From the NCBI GenBank assembly GCA_047604965.1, contig JASGGQ010000128.1, forward strand, positions 1 to 7,469: a stretch of 7,469 nucleotides of DNA. Direction: 5' to 3'. Source of the stretch: JAGIBJ01 sp047604965 (GTDB lineage Bacteria; Actinomycetota; Thermoleophilia; Solirubrobacterales; Solirubrobacteraceae). This document shows positions 1 to 5,106 of the stretch, piece after piece. The notes below the pieces were generated by a model. The model was not told where the DNA came from. It saw only the letters and a program-made list of their open reading frames with translations, and did no database searches. The translations under genes were made by a program, and so were the position numbers. Position 1 is the stretch's first letter; each line of letters opens with the position of its first letter.

Positions 1-186
1 CCTGCCGCCGAAGTCGCGGCGGGCAAGCCGGCGCCGGCTGCGAGCGGGCCGCGCGAACCGGCGAAGGCGCCTGAGGACTCGGCCGACGCGGAGGAAGGCG
101 ACGCCGGCAGCGCCGATGCCGTAGACTCTCCCGCTCCGCGGCGCCGTCGTTTGCGCCGCCGCTCATCCCCGCGTACGCGCGGATGA
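1..186 (+). CDS. C-terminal tail of an upstream gene, probably Rne/Rng family ribonuclease (partial)
   Basis: Frame 1 is open from the window edge to a TGA at 184-186, giving the last 61 residues of a protein whose start lies outside. The tail is low complexity: an Ala/Pro/Glu/Asp-rich stretch followed by a basic end with the runs RRRRLRRR and SSPRTRG. No catalytic domain is visible. Actinobacterial ribonuclease E/G proteins commonly carry disordered Ala/Pro/Arg-rich extensions that bind RNA or partner proteins, and the gene directly upstream of rplU in these bacteria is commonly rne/rng. The identification therefore rests on position and composition, not on a domain. The stop codon lies inside a hairpin (162-187) and the coding end is only 22 bp from rplU, so read-through or co-transcription is plausible. 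Another protein with a basic tail is possible. Confidence 0.6.
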   Translation, partial: PAAEVAAGKPAPAASGPREPAKAPEDSADAEEGDAGSADAVDSPAPRRRRLRRRSSPRTRG

Positions 187-187
187 G
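162..187 (+). promoter_or_regulatory. Hairpin spanning the stop codon of the upstream gene, just before rplU
   Basis: CTCATCC (162-168) is the exact reverse complement of GGATGAG (181-187). After one C/C mismatch the inner part CGCGTACGCG (170-179) is itself a palindrome, so the RNA can fold into a 7-bp stem plus a further short GC stem. The TGA stop of the upstream gene is in the 3' arm. No run of T follows (AACCGTCCTTAG), so a classical intrinsic terminator is unlikely. An RNA-processing or attenuation site, or a binding site controlling the L21/L27 genes, are alternatives. The structure is seen directly and the role is inferred. Confidence 0.5.
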
Positions 188-208
188 AACCGTCCTTAGA
201 GAGCTGAC

Positions 209-523
209 ATGGCATACGCGATCGTCAAAACAGGTGGCAAGCAGTACCGCGTCGAAGCGGGGCAGGAGCTCGTCGTTGAGCGCCTCGCCGCTGATGCCGG
301 CGCGACTGTCGAGCTACAGCCTCTTCTCGTCCGCGGCAAGTCTGCGACGTTCAGCGGGAGCGCCCTCGCCAAGGCGAAGGTGACCGCGAAGGTCGTCGGG
401 CACGAGCGCGGCGAGAAGATTCGCATCTTCAAGTTCAAGCCCAAGCGGGGCTACAAGCGCACCACTGGCCATCGTCAGGAGCTGACCCGCATCGAGATCC
501 AGGAGATCAAGGGTGGCGCATAA
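209..523 (+). CDS. rplU: 50S ribosomal protein L21
   Basis: Encodes a 104-residue protein, the normal length for bacterial L21, a small beta-barrel protein that binds 23S rRNA in the large ribosomal subunit near L20. The N-terminus MAYAIVKTGGKQYRVEAGQE is the family signature. The conserved basic C-terminal segment lies at about residues 74-97 (FKFKPKRGYKR, then GHRQ at 87-90 and LTRIEI). The ATG at 209 is the only start giving the canonical N-terminus. A weak purine-rich ribosome-binding site AGAGAG is at 198-203. The gene lies 22 bp after the upstream stop and overlaps rpmA by 11 nt, so L21 and L27 are made from one transcript. With so short a leader there is no room for a long L21-type leader RNA, apart from the hairpin at 162-187. 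Nothing in the protein looks unusual. Confidence 0.98.
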   Translation: MAYAIVKTGGKQYRVEAGQELVVERLAADAGATVELQPLLVRGKSATFSGSALAKAKVTAKVVGHERGEKIRIFKFKPKRGYKRTTGHRQELTRIEIQEIKGGA

Positions 524-776
524 GAAGGGTCTCGGATCGTCCAAGAATGGACGCGATTCGAACAGCAAACGGCTCGGCGTCAAGGTCTTCGCCGGCCAGA
601 CCGTGACCGGGGGCGAGATCATCGTCCGCCAGCGCGGCACCGTCTTCAAGCCCGGTGAGGGCACCGGCATCGGCCGTGATCACACCGTGTTCGCGACGCG
701 CGCCGGCAAGGTGCAGTTCAAGCAGGGGTGGCGCGGGCGCGTCATCTCGGTTGAGCAGGACGAAGCCGCCGCATAA
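513..776 (+). CDS. rpmA: 50S ribosomal protein L27
   Basis: Encodes an 87-residue L27, a large-subunit protein whose N-terminal arm reaches toward the peptidyl-transferase centre. The N-terminus MAHKKGLGSSKNGRDSNSKR is canonical and starts directly. It lacks the extra cleavable leader seen in Firmicutes L27, so no Prp-type processing is expected. The conserved core includes GGEIIVRQRGT (33-43), PGEGTGIGRDHT (47-58) and ATRAGKVQF (61-69). The start is GTG at 513, inside the last codons of rplU. A good Shine-Dalgarno AGGAG (501-505) lies 7 nt upstream, within rplU. This 11-nt overlap points to translational coupling and balanced output of L21 and L27. The acidic/Ala-rich end (EQDEAAA) is unremarkable. 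Two hairpins follow the TAA within 60 bp, so the L21-L27 transcript probably ends here. Confidence 0.98.
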   Translation: MAHKKGLGSSKNGRDSNSKRLGVKVFAGQTVTGGEIIVRQRGTVFKPGEGTGIGRDHTVFATRAGKVQFKQGWRGRVISVEQDEAAA

Positions 777-779
777 CCC

Positions 780-801
780 CCTCGCTCGTGCGCGAGCGAG
801 G
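780..801 (+). terminator. Hairpin 1 after rpmA (likely intrinsic terminator)
   Basis: CCTCGCTCG (780-788) and CGAGCGAGG (793-801) form a perfect 9-bp stem with the 4-nt loop TGCG (UGCG in RNA, a UNCG-type tetraloop, here closed by G-C rather than the most stable C-G). It begins 3 nt after the rpmA stop and is followed by a short pyrimidine-rich tract CTTCTT (802-807), not a pure U-run. Position, stem strength and loop support a terminator for the rplU-rpmA unit. Confidence 0.72.
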
Positions 802-807
802 CTTCTT

Positions 808-835
808 CAGCGGGCGCCCTCCGGGGCGCCCGCTG
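808..835 (+). terminator. Hairpin 2 after rpmA (tandem terminator)
   Basis: CAGCGGGCGCCC (808-819) and GGGCGCCCGCTG (824-835) form a perfect 12-bp GC-rich stem capped by TCCG. In RNA this is C(UCCG)G, the very stable cUNCGg tetraloop. It lies 6 nt after hairpin 1. The following bases (TCGTTCGGGG) are only weakly T-rich. High-GC actinobacteria often use strong hairpins without a long U-tract, so it is read as a back-up terminator separating rplU-rpmA from the downstream secreted-protein gene. It could also be a 3' stabilising structure. Confidence 0.72.
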
Positions 836-854
836 TCGTTCGGGGGGGATTCAG

Positions 855-860
855 TACGCT
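855..860 (+). promoter_or_regulatory. Possible -10 element (TACGCT) for the secreted-protein gene
   Basis: TACGCT fits the TANNNT form of a primary-sigma -10 box and resembles TACGAT ahead of obgE. Transcription would begin near 867, right at the left edge of the inverted repeat 868-894, leaving an untranslated leader of about 75 nt. No convincing -35 box is visible. CAATGT at 911-916 is an alternative -10. This is a weak call by motif only. Confidence 0.25.
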
Positions 861-867
861 GCGACTT

Positions 868-894
868 GCGATCACGTGCTGGCAAGGTGATCGC
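868..894. promoter_or_regulatory. Perfect 8+8 inverted repeat, operator-like, upstream of the secreted-protein gene
   Basis: GCGATCAC (868-875) and GTGATCGC (887-894) are exact reverse complements separated by 11 nt. The half-site centres are 19 bp apart, nearly two helical turns, which is the usual geometry for a dimeric helix-turn-helix regulator on one DNA face. It lies between the rpmA terminators and the start codon at 942. As RNA it would be an 8-bp stem with an 11-nt loop and no U-run, so a third terminator is less likely. No regulator gene is present in the window to pair with it. Confidence 0.45.
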
Positions 895-941
895 GCCGCG
901 CACGGCGTGGCAATGTCCCTCATCGCCCAGGAACGATCCGC

Positions 942-2444
942 ATGTTTCAACCAATGTCCGCCGCGATTCGCTGCGCTGCGATCGCCACACTGGCGGTGAT
1001 CTCGCTCCCCGTAGCCGTCGTGCATGCTGCGCCAGTGAGTCGCTCGATCGACTTCTCCTGCACCTGGCCGGGCGCCAGCGGTTCCAGTCCGTTCACCGCG
1101 ACGGCGCCATTTGCTGCCACCGAGCAGCGCGGCACCGACAAGGTTGCGCTCACGATCAAGGACGCGCGAGAGCGTTTGCAGGACGCCAACATCGGTGCGG
1201 TGGACGGAACGGCGACGTTGTCGTTGCGCATCAGCGACGGTGATGTCACGTTCACCCGTGACATCACGGTGCCCGTGCCGCGGACCTCGGTCGTTCCCGA
1301 TGTACCGACGGTGCTCGATCTCGGAACCGCGATCCCGGCACTCGCAGATGCACAGGATGCCGTCACTGTGCGATTGCGTTCGGCATCGCTGGCGCTCAAC
1401 GCTTACGACGCTGATGGCTTTCCGATGCCGGTCGCCGGTCGCGCTACGACTGACTCTGTGACCGGCGAGTCGATCGTTCAGCCCGACGATCCCACCGCGT
1501 TCCGCGCCAACTGCCGCGATGCGTTGGCCGAGCCCGACAGTGCGGGCGCCATTGCCGCAACGTACTGGGCGGGCAGCGGTCCGCTGACGCCGCTTACCGC
1601 CCCGGCCGTTTCGCTTGATATCGGCTACCGGACGATCGCACTCGACTGGTCAGCGCCAGGCGGTTCCTTCCCGATCGCCGGCTATTCGATCTTGGTGACC
1701 TACGAAGACGGCGTGTTCAGCGGCGACGGGAAGTACTACGGCGCGTCGGGGAGTGCCACCGGCAAGGTGATTACGGGACTTGGAGTGGGCCGTTCGTATC
1801 GTGTCGTCGTCACGACTGGCGATGTCACCGGCCAGACGCTGGAGATTTTTGACTCCGGCGTGGTGAAGACGCCCGCGACGCTGCCGGCCTCGGTCACCCG
1901 CGAGTTCACCGCCACCGCCAAGGTCGATCTGCCCGGGATCGCGAAAGCGCCGTTTACTTTGACCGGCACGGCCAACCTCACGTACGGTGCGGAGGGGCAC
2001 ACGATCAACGGCGCCTTTGATTTCCAGCCGGTGCTGACGCGGTTGACGGTGAAGAGCAGCGCGCTGCCGATCTCGTCGAAGGTCGCGCTCGTGCGCTCCG
2101 GCACCGCCACCGGCACGTACACCAATGGTCTGCTGAACGTGTCGCAGTCGGTCCGGCTCAAAGTGCTCGACGCCCGCGCATTCGGAGCGATTCCGATTGC
2201 GCTCGGCAACGAGTGTCAGACCAAGGAACTTGCGACCCTCACACTGAGTAGCGGTCGTCTGACCAGTGACTCGTGGGCGCTGCCGTTCGTGGACTACGGA
2301 GGTACCGTGGGCAGCGCACTGCGCACGAGTGCGCTCAATGGCTGCGCCGCGATTGCTGCGGGCTTTGATCCGCAGGGCACCGTGGCGCCCGGCAGTATTT
2401 CGGTTGGCCTCAGGACGGCGCCGGTTGTGACGACCGGAGCGTAA
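942..2444 (+). CDS. Secreted protein of unknown function with a fibronectin type III domain
   Basis: Encodes 500 residues. I do not recognise a named family. Residues 1-29 are a Sec-type signal peptide (basic R10, hydrophobic core, likely cleavage VHA|AP after A29). There is no lipobox cysteine. About 33-205 is a beta-rich domain with C40 (FSCTWPG) and C191 (ANCRDAL), loosely like DUF6801-type actinobacterial domains. About 217-315 is a fibronectin type III domain with the expected landmarks W236 (ALDWSAP), Y248 (IAGYS), L280 and Y286 (TGLGVGRSYRV). About 318-492 is a third beta-rich domain with C425 (NECQTKE) and C468 (LNGCAAI), the arrangement seen in many actinobacterial secreted proteins of unknown role. 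The four mature cysteines could form one disulfide per terminal domain. There is no LPXTG motif, C-terminal membrane helix or visible catalytic motif, so an adhesive, binding or cell-surface role is inferred. The ATG at 942 is chosen because AGGAA (929-933) lies 8 nt upstream. M5 (954) is an alternative. The gene is flanked by hairpins and interrupts the usual rpmA-obgE adjacency. Confidence 0.88.
   Translation: MFQPMSAAIRCAAIATLAVISLPVAVVHAAPVSRSIDFSCTWPGASGSSPFTATAPFAATEQRGTDKVALTIKDARERLQDANIGAVDGTATLSLRISDGDVTFTRDITVPVPRTSVVPDVPTVLDLGTAIPALADAQDAVTVRLRSASLALNAYDADGFPMPVAGRATTDSVTGESIVQPDDPTAFRANCRDALAEPDSAGAIAATYWAGSGPLTPLTAPAVSLDIGYRTIALDWSAPGGSFPIAGYSILVTYEDGVFSGDGKYYGASGSATGKVITGLGVGRSYRVVVTTGDVTGQTLEIFDSGVVKTPATLPASVTREFTATAKVDLPGIAKAPFTLTGTANLTYGAEGHTINGAFDFQPVLTRLTVKSSALPISSKVALVRSGTATGTYTNGLLNVSQSVRLKVLDARAFGAIPIALGNECQTKELATLTLSSGRLTSDSWALPFVDYGGTVGSALRTSALNGCAAIAAGFDPQGTVAPGSISVGLRTAPVVTTGA
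1240..1267. repeat. 11+11 bp perfect inverted repeat inside the secreted-protein gene
   Basis: GTGATGTCACG (1240-1250) and CGTGACATCAC (1257-1267) are exact reverse complements around a 6-nt loop TTCACC. Two further outer pairs follow after one mismatch. It encodes GDVTFTRDITV, where DVT and DIT recur on either side of a probable beta-turn. Each arm is itself nearly palindromic, so the repeat may be a by-product of that protein pattern. An mRNA hairpin or protein-binding site is possible but not shown. Confidence 0.4.
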
Positions 2445-2478
2445 GGGCCAATCCCGGTAGGGACGTGGTCTGCGGGCG

Positions 2479-2518
2479 CGGTCCGCGGTGGCGCGCGTCG
2501 GTCCGCGATCCGCGCCAC
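2479..2518. repeat. Direct repeat and hairpin in the gap before obgE
   Basis: The 9-mer CGGTCCGCG occurs at 2479-2487 and again at 2499-2507, exactly 20 bp apart. Overlapping it, GTGGCGCG (2488-2495) and CGCGCCAC (2511-2518) can pair as an 8-bp stem with a 15-nt loop. The structure ends 12 bp before the presumed obgE -10 box. It may be a weak terminator for the secreted-protein gene or a regulator site at the obgE promoter. There is no T-run. In such GC-rich DNA chance is also plausible. Confidence 0.3.
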
Positions 2519-2530
2519 TACCGCGTCCCG

Positions 2531-2536
2531 TACGAT
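2531..2536 (+). promoter_or_regulatory. Likely -10 element (TACGAT) of the obgE promoter
   Basis: TACGAT matches TANNNT and ends 8 nt before the ATG at 2545, which places the start of transcription only about 2 nt upstream of the start codon. No properly spaced Shine-Dalgarno is present: the nearest purine run, GGGTGG at 2538-2543, leaves a 1-nt spacer. Together these suggest a near-leaderless obgE mRNA, a common arrangement in Actinobacteria. No TTGACA-like -35 is visible about 17 bp upstream. Confidence 0.45.
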
Positions 2537-2544
2537 CGGGTGGC

Positions 2545-3852
2545 ATGCTCGCTGACCACGCGAAGATCAACGTCACCGGCGGCGACGGCGGCCACGGCTC
2601 GGTGTCGTTTCGCCGCGAGGCGCATGTCCCACGCGGCGGGCCGGATGGTGGCGACGGCGCCCACGGCGGCTCGGTGTGGCTGGTATGCAGCGACGATCTG
2701 CGTGACCTGCGGCAGTTCGGCCGCAAAGTCCACTTTCGCGCGGGTCGCGGAGCGCACGGCGAAGGCAGCGGTCGCGACGGCAAACGCGGCGAGAACCTTG
2801 AGATTCCGGTGCCGCCCGGCACACAGGTCACGCTCGAAGACGGCGTCGTCCATGATCTCGTGCGCCCCGGCCAGCGGCTACTGGTCGCCCGTGGCGGCAG
2901 CGGGGGGCGTGGCAACAAGCACTTCACCACCTCCACCCGGCAGGCGCCACGCTTCGCCGAACGTGGACTGCCGGGTGAAGAGCAGTGGCTGGAGCTTCAG
3001 CTCAAGCTGCTCGCCGACGCGGGCCTTGTCGGTCTGCCGAACGCCGGAAAATCCTCACTGCTGGCGGCGCTCACGCGCGCGACGCCGAAGATCGCGAACT
3101 ACCCGTTTACGACGCTCGAACCGGTACTCGGCACGATCGAAGCCGACAACCGTCAACTGGTGCTCGCCGACATTCCCGGCCTGATCGAAGGCGCCAGCGA
3201 CGGCCTTGGCCTCGGGCACGACTTCCTCGCGCACATCGAGCGCTGCCAGGCGATCGCGCACGTACTCGATGTCGCACCGCTCGACGGTTCCGACCCGGCT
3301 GAGAACCACCGGATTATCGAGGCCGAACTGGCGGCGCACGACTCGCGTTTGGCGGGGCTGCCGCGCATCCTCGTTCTCTCCAAAATCGATCTCGTGAGCA
3401 CCGAGGCGGCCGAGCAGGCACGCCGCGAATGGCGGCAGCGGATGGGGCCGGAAGTGCCGGTGCTGCTGACCTCGTCGGCGACTGCGACTGGACTCGGGAC
3501 GCTGACGCGAGAACTGTTGCGCCTCGTACCGCCGCGCGCCGCGCAGCCGGAGGAACTTGGCACGCAGCTGCCGGAGGAGGTGCGCGACCGCTCGATCGCG
3601 GAGCATATGACGTACCGCCCGCGCTCGAAGACGACGATCGAGGTCGAACGCACCGGGCCTGGGTCGTTCCGGGTCGTCTCGCCGCAGGTCACCACGCTGG
3701 TGCGGCGCTTCGACCTGGAGAACGAAGACGCGATGGCGCACGTCGAACGTCGCCTGCGTGCGCTCGGCGTGATCGATCGCCTCGAAGCGCTTGGCTTCGA
3801 GCCGGGCGACGAAGTCGACCTCGGCGGCGAGCTGTTCGAGCTGGAGTTCTGA
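2545..3852 (+). CDS. obgE: GTPase Obg (ObgE/CgtA), ribosome assembly factor
   Basis: Encodes 435 residues with the three-domain Obg layout. A glycine-rich Obg fold (about 1-156) starts MLADHAKINVTGGDGGHGSV and includes VPRGGPDGGDG (28-38). The GTPase domain (about 157-330) has G1 GLPNAGKS (163-170), switch region YPFTTLEP (186-193), G3 DIPGL (209-213), G4 SKID (279-282) and a G5-like TSSATATGL. A C-terminal OCT domain runs over about 350-435. Obg binds the 50S subunit during late assembly and links growth to GTP/ppGpp levels, a role that fits its place near the L21/L27 genes. The frame is open upstream to a GTG at 2488, but only the ATG at 2545 gives the family's conserved N-terminus. The G4 motif reads SKID where NKxD is usual: Ser replaces the Asn that contacts guanine. 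All other motifs look intact. The gene ends 89 bp before proB; that spacer is GC-rich and I see no gene in it. Confidence 0.97.
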   Translation: MLADHAKINVTGGDGGHGSVSFRREAHVPRGGPDGGDGAHGGSVWLVCSDDLRDLRQFGRKVHFRAGRGAHGEGSGRDGKRGENLEIPVPPGTQVTLEDGVVHDLVRPGQRLLVARGGSGGRGNKHFTTSTRQAPRFAERGLPGEEQWLELQLKLLADAGLVGLPNAGKSSLLAALTRATPKIANYPFTTLEPVLGTIEADNRQLVLADIPGLIEGASDGLGLGHDFLAHIERCQAIAHVLDVAPLDGSDPAENHRIIEAELAAHDSRLAGLPRILVLSKIDLVSTEAAEQARREWRQRMGPEVPVLLTSSATATGLGTLTRELLRLVPPRAAQPEELGTQLPEEVRDRSIAEHMTYRPRSKTTIEVERTGPGSFRVVSPQVTTLVRRFDLENEDAMAHVERRLRALGVIDRLEALGFEPGDEVDLGGELFELEF

Positions 3853-3929
3853 CCGGCTGGCGCGTTTGAGCGCTGCTTGCCGCGCGGCGCCGCTGCGTCG
3901 CCCGCCGGGCTTCGGGTCGCGGCGACCGC

Positions 3930-3935
3930 CATACT
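3930..3935 (+). promoter_or_regulatory. Likely -10 element (CATACT) giving a leaderless proB transcript
   Basis: CATACT resembles TATAAT-type -10 boxes and ends 6 nt before the GTG at 3942, so the predicted transcription start falls on or next to the first base of the start codon. The bases between (CCAGCT) contain no Shine-Dalgarno. Leaderless mRNAs beginning with ATG or GTG are well known in Actinobacteria. There is no clear -35 box. Confidence 0.4.
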
Positions 3936-3941
3936 CCAGCT

Positions 3942-5039
3942 GTGGCCCGGACCGTCGTCATCAAGCTCGGCTCGTCGGTGCTCGTCGATGATGATGGCGC
4001 GCTGCGCGACGACGTGTTCGACCGGGTGGTCCGCGAAGTCGCCCGCCGCCGCGTGCTCGGCGACCAACTCGTCGTCGTCAGCTCCGGCGGGATCGCCTGC
4101 GGGATGCCGCTGCTCGGCCTCGCGGAGCGACCGGCCCGCGTCGAAGAACTTCAGGCGACCAGCGCCGTCGGCCAAGGCCGCCTCTACCGCGAATGGGAGC
4201 AGCGCTTCACGGCCGCCGGGATCGTGCCGGCGCAAGTACTGCTCACCGCCGCCGATGTCGCGATGCGCGAGCACTACCTCAACGCGCGCGCCACGCTCGG
4301 CAAACTGCTGGAGTGGGGGGTCGTGCCGGTCGTCAACGAAAACGACACGACGGCGACCGAAGAGATCAGCTTCGGCGACAACGACGTGCTCGCCGCGCAG
4401 GTCGCGACGCTCGTCGGCGCCGACGAGCTGATCCTGCTCACCTCGACCGATGGGCTCTTTACCGCCAACCCGGCCACGAACCCCGACGCGACGCTCGTGC
4501 GCGAAGTCACCGATGCGGCGCAGCTCGACGCCCTCACGATCGACGCGAACCGTTCGACCTTCGGCTCGGGCGGAATGCAGTCGAAGGTGGTCTCCGCCGA
4601 GATTGCGACGGCAGCCGGCGTGGTCGTGACGATCTGCAGCGGCCTCGATGCCGGCGCGCTGCGCCAAGCCCTCGACGGCCAAGCACCCGGCACCCGATTT
4701 CCCGCAGGCGACGGCCAGCTCGGGTCGTTCAAGCTTTGGTTGCGCTTCGCCAAGCCGTCGCGCGGCACGGTGGAAGTGGACGCCGGTGCCGCACGCGCGC
4801 TGCGCGAAGATGGCGTCTCTCTCTTGCCGGTCGGTGTGACTCACGTCAACGGGAGCTTTCGCGCCGGCGACGCGATCGACGTGGTACACGACGGCTATCC
4901 CGTCGGTAAAGGACTTGCGCAGTACGACGCAGACCAACTGCGCCAGGCGCGCGGCAAACGCACCGCGCAACTCACCGCACTCGACCCAGTGCCGCCGAAC
5001 GAAGTCGTTCACCGCGACTACTTCGTCCTCACCGACTGA
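3942..5039 (+). CDS. proB: Glutamate 5-kinase
   Basis: Encodes 365 residues, close to the roughly 367 of the E. coli enzyme. ProB phosphorylates L-glutamate with ATP to glutamate 5-phosphate, the first and usually proline-inhibited step of proline synthesis in the cytoplasm. The amino-acid-kinase domain (about 1-258) shows KLGSS (8-12), SSGGIACG (47-54; most homologues have SSGAIAAG), NENDT (132-136) and FGDNDVLAAQVA (144-155) at the glutamate pocket, STDGLFTANP (168-177) and GSGGMQSK (208-215; usually GTGGMxTK). A C-terminal PUA domain (about 273-362; RGTVEVDAGAARAL, then FRAGD and VGKGL) is complete, as in the long form of the enzyme. The GTG start at 3942 gives MARTVVIKLGSS directly at the kinase fold. 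No ribosome-binding site is seen, consistent with a leaderless message. proA follows after 67 bp and supplies the next step. Confidence 0.97.
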   Translation: MARTVVIKLGSSVLVDDDGALRDDVFDRVVREVARRRVLGDQLVVVSSGGIACGMPLLGLAERPARVEELQATSAVGQGRLYREWEQRFTAAGIVPAQVLLTAADVAMREHYLNARATLGKLLEWGVVPVVNENDTTATEEISFGDNDVLAAQVATLVGADELILLTSTDGLFTANPATNPDATLVREVTDAAQLDALTIDANRSTFGSGGMQSKVVSAEIATAAGVVVTICSGLDAGALRQALDGQAPGTRFPAGDGQLGSFKLWLRFAKPSRGTVEVDAGAARALREDGVSLLPVGVTHVNGSFRAGDAIDVVHDGYPVGKGLAQYDADQLRQARGKRTAQLTALDPVPPNEVVHRDYFVLTD

Positions 5040-5090
5040 ACGCTCCGCGCGGCCCGCCACGCCGTACACGGCCGCGGCCGCCTGCGGCGA

Positions 5091-5098
5091 TAGGATGG
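5091..5098 (+). promoter_or_regulatory. TAGGATGG: ribosome-binding site and/or -10 element for proA
   Basis: AGGATGG (5092-5098) lies 8 nt before the ATG at 5107 and can serve as a Shine-Dalgarno. The same bases contain TAGGAT (5091-5096), a TANNNT -10 box that would start transcription about 4 nt before the ATG. The sequence alone cannot separate the two readings. Either supports the start at 5107 rather than the in-frame ATG at 5095, which lies within the element. Confidence 0.45.
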
Positions 5099-5106
5099 TT
5101 GATCCC

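Noticed and set aside
2488..2544. Extended obgE start at GTG 2488
   Set aside because: The extra 19 residues are Arg/Pro/Gly-rich and match nothing in Obg; the canonical N-terminus begins at the ATG at 2545.
1650..2936. 428-codon minus-strand open frame opposite the secreted-protein gene and obgE
   Set aside because: The product is Arg/Pro-rich low complexity, crosses a gene boundary and has no recognisable domain, so it is a compositional shadow.
3888..3924. Possible hairpin between obgE and proB (CGCCGC with GCGGCG, inner CCCG with CGGG)
   Set aside because: The stem needs a large asymmetric bulge and no T-run follows. In this GC-rich spacer such pairings are easily found by chance.
5071..5090. 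Short GC palindromes between proB and proA (GGCCGCGGCC, then GCCGC/GCGGC)
   Set aside because: Arms are short, loops are too small and there is no terminator tail, so I do not treat them as functional.
4915..5106. Extended proA start inside proB
   Set aside because: The extra residues come from the proB sequence read out of frame and precede the family's normal N-terminus; TAGGATGG supports the ATG at 5107.
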